Assembly (NCBI GenBank): GCA_964653025.1
Contig: CAZZBZ010000029.1
Coordinates: 1 to 39,032 of the forward strand
DNA from: JABWAM01 sp964653025
Lineage (GTDB): Bacteria; Verrucomicrobiota; Verrucomicrobiia; JABWAM01
DNA: 39,032 nt
Reading direction: 5' to 3'
This document shows positions 33,001 through 39,032 of the stretch, in pieces (positions within the stretch are counted from its first letter, which is position 1; every line of letters starts with the position of its first letter). The position numbers were made by a program, and so were the translations under genes. The notes beneath the pieces are model-generated. The model saw only the letters and a list, made by a program, of their open reading frames with translations. It ran no database searches and had not been told where the DNA came from.

Positions 33001-34465
33001 CGCCGTTCGAGACCACAAGTTTTCCGCCTGTGTCCGAGTTGATGTACACCGTGGAGTTCGTTGGCCCGAGGATGCTCGCGTTCGTCATGGTGAACAATCC
33101 ACCGCGCATCACCATCGCCCCGTCGTGGACCCAGAGGTGCCCTCCAAGCGAGTTGGTCCCCTCCACCGCGAGAAGGCCTCCCCCTTCCTTCGTCAGGGCA
33201 CCGGTCCCCACCACTGCCGCGCCGCGAAACACGTTGGTCCCTGTGCCGTCCAGCACGAGGATGTGGCCGTTGTTGGTCATCACCCCGCCGACCACGAGGC
33301 CCCCCGTCTTGCCATCCCACGTCTGGGGGGCGTTGAAGATCATTGTGGCGGTCACCGTCTGCGCGTCGTTGTCGTGGTTCACGAGGCCCACGTTCTTGAG
33401 GCCGAGGGTCCCATTGGTGATCGTGAATCCGTCGCCGGTCCCCGCAGTCGCCTTGAAGGTGATCCCGTTGAGCGTCCACGCGCCACCGAGGCCAAGGCCA
33501 AGTTGGCCGCCCGCGTTCGCTGCATCCAAGACGATCGCGTCACCTGAAAGCGGTGCGTTCGAGGTCCAGTTACCGGAGGCGCCGAAGTCCCCGCTCCCCG
33601 CCCCGCCGGTCCACCACTGGTTCGGGTTCGCCACCCAGCGCAACGCGTAGCCGGTCTGCGCGAGGACGGCCCAGAGATTGGTAATCCCCACGTCCGACGG
33701 AAGGAGGGCGTCCGCCGTGGGGAACCAGCGCGTGCCCAGCAAGGTCAGGTTGCTCTCGCCGGTCACGGGATTGACCCAGGGAATGAACGTCGGGCTCGCC
33801 GAATCTCCTCCCGTAGCGTAGACGCCGGTGTAGGGCGGATTCTGTCCCTGCCAGCCATACCATCCGTTGCCCGAGGTGACCTCGGAGATCACGACCGGCA
33901 CGATGCGCGGGGTGTTCGTCGTCCCCGAACTGCCGCCGTGCCCGTAGACCAACCCCGACAGGTGCGAGTAGTTGGTCTGGTTCCCCACGTCGAGGACGGA
34001 GTAGATCGCCACCTTCGCCGAGGCGGGCACCGTGGACAAAAGAGGCTGGATCGCGGTGTCGTCGTAGGCGGGGTCGTAGACGGTGCGGTAGTTAGGGCTC
34101 GGCTTGATCTCGACCGTCTGGCCATCTGCGCCGACGAAGATGACCGTCCCTGCCGCATCCATCGAGTAGTGCGCCGCCGTCGCGAGATGCCGCGGGGTGA
34201 TGAGCGTGCTGTTGTGCGCGTAGACGGTGCTACCCCAGCCCACCCCGCTCCAGTCGTAACCTGCCCCGGCAAAGCCGGCGTTCGTGTTGAGCACCGGGTT
34301 TTGGTGAAAACCCTCCGGCCCCCACGAGATGAAGAGGTTGTTCGTGATCGGCGAGTAGGGAACGATTTCTAGGGCCCGCGCAGCGGGCAGGCCACCCGTG
34401 AGGAGCAAGCAGGCCAGGAAACGAGGAATCCGTGTGGACGCGGCGCGAAGGAAGTTCATGGCCAT
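30089..34465 (-). CDS. Exported trypsin-like protease / beta-strand repeat protein with PEP-CTERM tail
   Basis: 1458 residues from an ATG whose A overlaps the previous stop as TGATG. Signal peptide: residues 1-31, ending AAR-A. Residues about 35-280 look like a chymotrypsin-fold domain: ATAAH gives H99, YDDTAI gives D136, and GGDSASP gives S222 in a G-D-S-x-S-P context. After a WWTGGAGSGDFGASGNW linker come PATR-type autotransporter beta-strand repeats, then a beta-helix of about 171-residue modules in four copies, alternating in type. DNA periods are 510, 513 and 513 bp. The tail AIPEPSTVLLILVSLVCL, followed by FRRA, is a PEP-CTERM sorting signal. I infer a cell-surface or secreted repeat stalk bearing a protease or protease-derived binding head. 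Whether it is active cannot be told. Confidence 0.85.
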   Translation of the reverse strand: MAMNFLRAASTRIPRFLACLLLTGGLPAARALEIVPYSPITNNLFISWGPEGFHQNPVLNTNAGFAGAGYDWSGVGWGSTVYAHNSTLITPRHLATAAHYSMDAAGTVIFVGADGQTVEIKPSPNYRTVYDPAYDDTAIQPLLSTVPASAKVAIYSVLDVGNQTNYSHLSGLVYGHGGSSGTTNTPRIVPVVISEVTSGNGWYGWQGQNPPYTGVYATGGDSASPTFIPWVNPVTGESNLTLLGTRWFPTADALLPSDVGITNLWAVLAQTGYALRWVANPNQWWTGGAGSGDFGASGNWTSNAPLSGDAIVLDAANAGGQLGLGLGGAWTLNGITFKATAGTGDGFTITNGTLGLKNVGLVNHDNDAQTVTATMIFNAPQTWDGKTGGLVVGGVMTNNGHILVLDGTGTNVFRGAAVVGTGALTKEGGGLLAVEGTNSLGGHLWVHDGAMVMRGGLFTMTNASILGPTNSTVYINSDTGGKLVVSNGVFAMRDMNIGNEAGFGGLYQVAGGSNTHWGNLSVGRAAGSMGTMLVTGGDLSGQTNSRLYVGEYGQGLMVVSGGVARPVLTYVGMNAGATGRVEVSGGLLAPQQYLFLGESVGARGTLAVNDGSFISTNGYYLSVGGTGVGAVVQSNGQIRVGEVRMGRGAGAQGSWQVDGGTSTVTTLSVGYATGSTGTLSLSAGRMDYTTLYVGRGGVGSGLVGGGTLAGAVGSSLYVADTGRGTLQVTNGLLAPSYALVGFNSGAVGRIQVDGGILLPDSMDLGYSTNALGVLAVNGGSFTLTNSGKYLSFGVAGGRGELRQSNGMIRVTEVRMGRSASDSLWQVDGGTSTVTTARLGYANGSTGAVVVGGGRFEYTTMNVGYIAGASGAVVVTGGELVGLASSQLRIGESGAGSLVVSGGMVRPLNTYVGAGTGGKGRIEIRAGAFVEETYLYLGEAANALGTLAVNGGAIYVTNSSTYLSVGGNGLGEVVQGGGLIRAGEVRMGRGAGAVASWRTDGGTSQVTTLSVGYASGSTASLAMAGGRFEFGTLYAGRYAGATGGVVMTGGDLVGGGLRVGEGASGSFVMSNGNLGASSYSVFGYNGGVQGSMQVEGGTATFGNSLDLGYFTNAVGRLQIDGGSVLLTNASALFSLGVSGGRGELLQSGGFLSVADIRMGRGAVSSGFWQMDGGTSLAANVFVGYAGTSTGSVVVSGGRIVVTNATKTALFQVGKDGMGSLVLSGGVVQVDRLVATNGGGGSSVLFNGGTLISASSLFGAGTAFQVGGSGGSNATFNLSGGSHQFGGGLLLGSNATLAGIGGVVGNITNFGMVAPGNSPGAITNYGSLTLMDSSVLSFELGGTSRGVTYDTLVVTNVASLAGMLSVNFWGGFQTNVLNTDTFTLLSAASLVGGFTNVSDGARLNTSDGYGSFLVNYNGAMDSVVLTDFHAIPEPSTVLLILVSLVCLAGFRRAAGGAMIG
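30995..32531 (-). repeat. Four-module in-gene tandem repeat (about 512 bp period)
   Basis: The same internal point (codons for the V-R-M-G-R segment) falls at about 32531, 32021, 31508 and 30995, spacing 510, 513 and 513 bp. Modules 1 and 3 share an LSVGG-x-G-x-G-x-VVQ segment; modules 2 and 4 share DLGY-x-TNA-x-G and GGRGELxQS. The pattern ABAB implies that a two-module block of about 1025 bp was duplicated. Confidence 0.8.
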
Positions 34466-37400
34466 CAGGGTTTGGGTTGCGTCATCTCGGGCGGGATCAT
34501 CTTCCACAACTCCCCGGGGGCCCAGGTCAGGTCATCGGTTACCACGAGTCGCGTGACCTGCAATGCTGAGGTCCCCTCCGCACGCAGGCCGATCCGGTGG
34601 TTCCCAGCAGAAAGAGCATGGCCAAAGTCCTCCTTTGTCCATGAAACGGTGTTCACGAACGCCTGCCACATGGGCATGTCCGCCACCGCGCCCGCATGGC
34701 CCCGGCTGACGGGACCGAACTCGACCAATCCCTTTTGCACGACGGCACCATCGACCGAGAGGTCGATCTTCGCGCCGCGCTGTGGCTTGCCCGACGAGAG
34801 ACGGAGCCAGACCACGCATCGCCCGGCCGAGGGCAGCGTCACCGGCACCTCAACCGATTCCTTATCGGAGGACCTCCAGTTCACGGGCACGTCCACAAGG
34901 ATGCGCTTCCCGGGCTTCTCGACGGAGACGGTGAGTCCCTCGGAAGGCGCGCTCACGGCGCCGTTGTGCGCCACCACCGCCACCTTGTAGGTCCAAGGGC
35001 CGACGGCGGGGAGGCCCCAGTCGATGAACTGCGGCTCGCGCGGCGTACCCACGAGATTCTCCACCGAGGGGGTGAAGTCGGGCTTAAGCCCCCGGTGTAC
35101 GCGGTAGTGCCAGAAACCGGGGGCGTTCGCGGGTTCCCATGAGAGTTCCACGAGCGACGACTCTTTGCGGAGGAGCCGCGGGGCGGACTTGACGGCAGCC
35201 GGCGCGAAACGCGCCGCAAAGGCGGCCTCCGTCACCGGCTGCAATCCTCCCGTGGCGTCCACGCGCTCGGAGGGACGCCCCTCCAGCCCCCAACTCTGGA
35301 GGCCCGTCACGAAAAGGTCGGCTTCAGCCCACTCCTTGGGCACGATCAACTGGGTGGCCCCCTTGGTCGTCGCGACGGGATGCACCTTGTCCTCGCCATC
35401 GAGGGCGTACACCTGCCAGTCCGTGATCTCGCGGGCGCGCTCCGGCTTGTCCCACTTGAACAGGACCGCCCCTCCCCCGAGGGCTTTCTCCCGCTTGAGG
35501 TTCACCGCAGGCATCGGGGGCTCAATCACCGCCGCCCAGAAGTCGCCCGTACCGAGCATCTGGGACGCGAAGGCGCAGGAGGTCCCGTCGGGGCTGGCGG
35601 CCACGTGGTTCTCCGTATAGTAGGATCGGTTCCCGAAAAGATCGCTGTTCGGCACCGCTACGCGCTCCCACTTCGAAGGCGTCGAGGGCCAGATGCGGAA
35701 GATCCCGCGGGGTGCCGAGGTGAGGAACCACTCGGGGGTCACGTTCCACTCGAGGTGCTGCGAGGTGTAGGGCATCACGCGGCGAATGCCGGTGCCATCC
35801 GCCTTGCACACAAAGGCACCCCCGCCGAAGAAGGCGATCCCCTCGCCTCCCGGCGCCCAGGAAATGTGGCCCCCGGGAAAAGCCACCCTTGTCACCTTGC
35901 CCTCGGGGGTCACGACAAAGCCCTTCGCCGCATCCGGGTCGTTCAGATCCTCCAGCCCCGCCGCGATGCTGTTCGACGGGTGTTTCGTAAAAAACATCGC
36001 GTGGATCTGTTTCTTGAAGTCGTACTTCCCGACGACCTTGCCGTCCTCGGCGCGGATCCAGACCGCCTCGCTCGTCGATTTCTTTCCGTCGGCGTGGTCC
36101 ACCTGGACGATGAGGAGCTTGCCGTCCCAACTGATATTGGAAAGGCCGGGGACCCCATCGAAGGTCGCCAGCATGCTCGCCCGGTTTTCCGAGGCGCGAA
36201 TGACCTGGACGGCGTTTCCTCCCGTAGCGGCATAGAGGCGGTCCGGGTCGGTGCGGTCCCAGATCCATCGACTGCTGTAGACCGGAACCTCACGGGCCTT
36301 CCCCGTCCTGAGGTCCGCGATCCAAAAGGACTTGCCCTTCCAGCCGGCGTTGAAGGCGATCATCGTCCCATTCGCATTGAACGGCGGCATGTCGCTGTAA
36401 CGGTGCCGCGCGGAGCGCGCCCAGCGCACCAGCCAACGCTCCGTGACCGAGTCCTGCACAAACAGGGGCTGCAGGTCGATCCCCCCCCCCTCGGAAAGCT
36501 GCCCGAACGGAACGAATGGGCGCTGGCAGGCGACGGCGAGAAGGCGGTGGAGCGGGTGGGCCTCCGTGAGACCCGGGCCGGCATCCTTCGCGTTCTCCCG
36601 CACGAGGCGAACCTCGTCGAGGTCGAAGCGCCCCGGCCCCTTCAACTGCGCGCCGATCCCGATTCGCGTGACCCCCTCGGGAACCTCAAACTCCGCGCTG
36701 TGCTCCATCCAATCCCCTGTCAGGTTGACGACCGTGCCGAGCTTCTCCCCGCGAACGTTCCAGCGGAGATACAACTGGCCTTCCCCCCGCACCCAGCAGG
36801 AGATGCGGTAGGTGGAGTCTGCCTGGACCTCAACCTCCTGGTTGAGTTGGGGCCAGTGCATCGTCACCGCCTCGCGAATCATCCGCATGCCCGCCTTGCC
36901 CTCGTGCGCCGCTTCCGCGGTCCGCGCGATCGATCCTGCCGGCTTGCCGTTCACGAGTTCGTTCGGGCACATCCACCCCTTGGCCTCCGCGTCGTTGCGC
37001 CCCGCGTCCTCGAAACCCCCGTTCTCGACCAGGTTCTTGTCCCCGATCACGAGGAAACCAAAGTCCTGCGCCGCATGGTGGCTTTCCGCGGTCCCCACGG
37101 GCCAGCGGTAGGTCGTCGCCTCGTTGGGCATGTTGCGAACGACCTTGGCACGAATGACGTAGCCGTCCATCGGTCGCCCCTTGAGGCCGAGGTCGGCCCA
37201 TGGCACGAGGAACGTCGCGGTCCACCCTTGCGGCCCCGAAACAACATGCGAAGCCACGCCTTCCCCATTCCACTTGAGCGCCTGCGCCCCGGTCACGCCC
37301 TCCGCAAAATGCGCATCGCTGACGGCCCCGCGGCTCCCCATCCCGACGGCGAACTGAAAATACTCCTTGTCCGAGGAGGTGGGCCAGAGAAAGAGTTCGA

Positions 37401-37737
37401 TGCTCGGATCGCGGTAGATGGAAGCATCGCGTGCTGGGTCGCGCACCTTCGCATCCTCCGACCCTTGCGTGCCCTTCGGGCAGGAAACGGCGAGAAGGAG
37501 CCCCTTGGAGCAGGCGGCGGCCCACGCCTTGGTGACCGCCGGCGCGCCCGCCGAGGCCATCCTGGGCAGGGGCTTCACCTCCCAAGACGTCGCCTGGGCC
37601 CAACCGCCGCCCGAAGGCGGGGCCTTCAGCGCGGCCTCGAAAGCCTCCGACACGGGAACCACCACCTCGTCCTGGGCAAGGGCGGGGTACGCGAAGGAGA
37701 CGAGGGCGAGGAGGAGAACGAGACGGGGAGGGATCAT
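34465..37737 (-). CDS. Secreted multidomain carbohydrate-binding and beta-propeller protein
   Basis: 1090 residues with signal peptide MIPPRLVLLLALVSFAYPALAQ (start at 37737 fits it). Residues about 30-232 resemble a CBM9/DOMON-like sandwich (DPSIELFLWPTSSDKEYFQF). Residues about 235-395 are a CBM4/9-like or CenC-like module beginning NLVENGGFED. Residues about 440-740 hold a TolB/PD40-type propeller (FNANGTMIAF, ISWDGKLLIVQ, VAASPDGTSCAFAS). Two Fn3-like domains span about 745-945 and a last sandwich follows. No catalytic motif is apparent. The set suggests binding of extracellular glycan at the envelope. It lies 31 bp before the pseudopilin-side gene and its stop is fused to the protease-repeat gene as TGATG. 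Confidence 0.8.
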   Translation of the reverse strand: MIPPRLVLLLALVSFAYPALAQDEVVVPVSEAFEAALKAPPSGGGWAQATSWEVKPLPRMASAGAPAVTKAWAAACSKGLLLAVSCPKGTQGSEDAKVRDPARDASIYRDPSIELFLWPTSSDKEYFQFAVGMGSRGAVSDAHFAEGVTGAQALKWNGEGVASHVVSGPQGWTATFLVPWADLGLKGRPMDGYVIRAKVVRNMPNEATTYRWPVGTAESHHAAQDFGFLVIGDKNLVENGGFEDAGRNDAEAKGWMCPNELVNGKPAGSIARTAEAAHEGKAGMRMIREAVTMHWPQLNQEVEVQADSTYRISCWVRGEGQLYLRWNVRGEKLGTVVNLTGDWMEHSAEFEVPEGVTRIGIGAQLKGPGRFDLDEVRLVRENAKDAGPGLTEAHPLHRLLAVACQRPFVPFGQLSEGGGIDLQPLFVQDSVTERWLVRWARSARHRYSDMPPFNANGTMIAFNAGWKGKSFWIADLRTGKAREVPVYSSRWIWDRTDPDRLYAATGGNAVQVIRASENRASMLATFDGVPGLSNISWDGKLLIVQVDHADGKKSTSEAVWIRAEDGKVVGKYDFKKQIHAMFFTKHPSNSIAAGLEDLNDPDAAKGFVVTPEGKVTRVAFPGGHISWAPGGEGIAFFGGGAFVCKADGTGIRRVMPYTSQHLEWNVTPEWFLTSAPRGIFRIWPSTPSKWERVAVPNSDLFGNRSYYTENHVAASPDGTSCAFASQMLGTGDFWAAVIEPPMPAVNLKREKALGGGAVLFKWDKPERAREITDWQVYALDGEDKVHPVATTKGATQLIVPKEWAEADLFVTGLQSWGLEGRPSERVDATGGLQPVTEAAFAARFAPAAVKSAPRLLRKESSLVELSWEPANAPGFWHYRVHRGLKPDFTPSVENLVGTPREPQFIDWGLPAVGPWTYKVAVVAHNGAVSAPSEGLTVSVEKPGKRILVDVPVNWRSSDKESVEVPVTLPSAGRCVVWLRLSSGKPQRGAKIDLSVDGAVVQKGLVEFGPVSRGHAGAVADMPMWQAFVNTVSWTKEDFGHALSAGNHRIGLRAEGTSALQVTRLVVTDDLTWAPGELWKMIPPEMTQPKP

Positions 37738-37768
37738 AAAAAATGGCGAGGCCTCCAAAACCCGCAGG

Positions 37769-38509
37769 TCACCACCAGCGGACCCGGCTGGGCGTGTTCT
37801 GGACCGGGTATCCGGTCGTGGGATCGCTAGGAAGGAACTCCACGTGAAAGTCGAAAAAGAGGTAGTTGTTTCCATCACTGTGAACCTGCCACGCGCCGGT
37901 CGCCGGGCGGTCGAGAATCCAGTAGTAGCGGCTGGGGTTCACCATGAGATCCGGCCGCAGCTCGTTCATCCCCCCTCCCGACGCAAGCCTGCTGCCAGGA
38001 ATGGCGGTCGAAAAATTCACGTTGACCGCGTAGGTGCTGTGAGCCGCGACGGAGGCAAGAACCGACGGGCAGTAGAAGACCCTGTATTGCTGGTTCCCGG
38101 CGGGTGCCCAGGACGGGCCAACCACGAGGCGCGCGAAATCGCGCCGCTCGTCGAGGAGCACCGACAACGTGGTCACTTCGTTGGAGCACGTGGGTAACAC
38201 CCCGTTGTTGTCGACCGAGTAGAGATTGGCCCCGATCCCAATCTGGCGGAGGTTGTTCGCACAACTCGTGCGCCGGGCCATATCCCGTGCGCGCTTGAGC
38301 GCGGGAATGAGCAGCCCCGCGAGAATCGCGATGATCGCGATCACGACCAGGAGTTCGATCAAGGTAAACGAGCCCCGTGGAGCGTGACGAGAAGTCCAAC
38401 TTCGCCCAAGCGCTACGGTGAGATGCGTGATGGGGTCGACGACCCCATCTGCAGAAGACCCGATATGCACCGGATGATGTAAAGCTTTGCATTCTCTCGG
38501 GGATGACAT
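37769..38509 (-). CDS. Type II/IV pseudopilin-like protein (H-X9-DG family variant)
   Basis: 246 residues. The class III leader ends before FTLIELLVVIAIIAILAGLL, with Glu at +5 and Ser rather than Gly at -1. The mature protein has the pilin helix, then RMARR-like basic stretch, a CANNLRQIG segment and a C-terminal H-X9-D motif (HSDGNNYLFFDF) where the usual Gly after Asp is Phe. This family is very numerous in Planctomycetes and Verrucomicrobia and its members are thought to be exported and assembled or surface-held; functions are largely unknown. The leader of 47 residues is long, so the ATG at 38509 (preceded by CCCCTCCTCC) is uncertain; a GTG (codon 14) is possible. A 21-bp palindrome lies in the leader region. 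Confidence 0.8.
   Translation of the reverse strand: MSSPRECKALHHPVHIGSSADGVVDPITHLTVALGRSWTSRHAPRGSFTLIELLVVIAIIAILAGLLIPALKRARDMARRTSCANNLRQIGIGANLYSVDNNGVLPTCSNEVTTLSVLLDERRDFARLVVGPSWAPAGNQQYRVFYCPSVLASVAAHSTYAVNVNFSTAIPGSRLASGGGMNELRPDLMVNPSRYYWILDRPATGAWQVHSDGNNYLFFDFHVEFLPSDPTTGYPVQNTPSRVRWW
38429..38449. repeat. 21-bp perfect dyad in the pseudopilin leader region
   Basis: Ten-base arms (GATGGGGTCG and its complement) around a single central base. It lies within the long predicted leader of the pseudopilin if translation begins at 38509. It could be an operator or an mRNA hairpin if the true start is downstream. Confidence 0.65.
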
Positions 38510-38538
38510 GGAGGAGGGGCCCTCTCTCCGAATGGGAC

Positions 38539-39032
38539 TCACCCGCGTGCGGCGCGGCGCCGCGCGAGCCAGGCACCGAACGCCGCCCCCCCGAGAACCA
38601 GCACCGTCGCTGAGGGCTCCGGAATCGGCAGGAGCAGCCCGCCTCCCCAGAGGTTGTACCCGCCGGCCGAACTCCCCGTCAGGTTCGCCGTCAGCCAGTC
38701 GTTCCGCCCGTCGTACTTGTCGTAGAAAAGGCTGATGTTTGGCAGGTTGAGCGCAAGAACGAGCGTGTTCGTCACCTGGGAGTAGTTATTCGTGAGCAGG
38801 CTTCCCGAGCCGAGCCCCTGGATGTCGAGCCACCCCACGTAGACGGCATTCGTGATCGCGGCCACCGTCCCCGTGATCGTCAGGCGGTTCCCCGCCTGGA
38901 TGGAGAGCGCACCGATCGCAAAGTTCCCGGCCACCTGGCTAAAGTTCGTGTACCCCTGCCCGATATTGAGCGACCCGCTCCCGCTCACGTCGTAGGTGTG
39001 CGCGGTCGTCAGCCCGTTGCTCACGAACCGCA
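38539..39032 (-). CDS. PEP-CTERM protein, C-terminal part (5' end beyond window)
   Basis: The frame stays open through the right window edge, so the N-terminus and signal peptide are missing; 164 residues remain. Visible residues form a glycine-, serine- and asparagine-rich beta-strand repeat (VSGSGSLNIGQGYTNFSQV, ALSIQAGNRLTITGTV) as in autotransporter-associated repeats. A linker then leads to the sorting tail PIPEPSATVLVLGGAAFGAW, followed by RRR. PEP-CTERM tails are cut by an exosortase; none is in view. It is the second PEP-CTERM protein of the locus and precedes the pseudopilin by 29 bp, so they are likely co-transcribed. Confidence 0.85.
   Translation of the reverse strand, partial: RFVSNGLTTAHTYDVSGSGSLNIGQGYTNFSQVAGNFAIGALSIQAGNRLTITGTVAAITNAVYVGWLDIQGLGSGSLLTNNYSQVTNTLVLALNLPNISLFYDKYDGRNDWLTANLTGSSAGGYNLWGGGLLLPIPEPSATVLVLGGAAFGAWLARRRAARG

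Noticed and set aside
35380..37830. An 816-codon plus-strand open frame
   Set aside because: It lies opposite the CBM9/propeller protein, has low-complexity composition and no signal peptide or domain, so it is a shadow.

Overview
The window is a GC-rich bacterial chromosome segment. I infer Verrucomicrobiota (PVC superphylum) from the combination of PEP-CTERM sorting tails on beta-strand-repeat proteins, a pseudopilin of the H-X9-DG type, glycoside hydrolases with an SSS symporter and no SusC/SusD pair, GYF_2 membrane proteins, and starts that mostly lack a Shine-Dalgarno sequence. No rRNA or tRNA is present to confirm this.

Region 1 (1-17417) is largely housekeeping. On the minus strand an alanine dehydrogenase is followed by trxB, a sugar nucleotidyltransferase, a GYF_2 membrane protein, a small membrane protein, hemB and clpS, with short gaps or overlaps. 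queE (plus) faces a PHP-domain hydrolase (minus). A corrinoid/UROD-type methyltransferase homologue, a glycerate kinase and nadA follow on the plus strand. A minus-strand block then carries rpe, a stand-alone 5'-3' exonuclease, coaE, rho and a large polytopic membrane protein. A small SRPBCC gene (plus) closes the region. Its gaps hold a multi-hairpin REP-like element and several arrays of 7-8 nt words, some ending 8-12 nt before a start codon.

Region 2 (17464 to the right edge) is one minus-strand run of eleven genes that looks like a glycan-use locus. In transcription order it holds a PEP-CTERM protein (cut by the window edge), a pseudopilin, a secreted CBM9/propeller/Fn3 protein, a 1458-residue exported protein joining a trypsin-like protease domain to an alternating beta-repeat stalk and a PEP-CTERM tail, a GHL6-type hydrolase, a GH28-like protein, an SSS sodium symporter, GH20-like, GH38-like and GH39-like enzymes, and an L-fucose/L-arabinose isomerase-family protein. 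Many junctions overlap as ATGA or TGATG. The surface proteins have signal peptides while the hydrolases have none, so I infer capture at the surface, symport of small glycosides or oligosaccharides, and cytoplasmic breakdown ending in sugar isomerisation. No regulator, exosortase, SusC/D or sulfatase gene is visible in the window.
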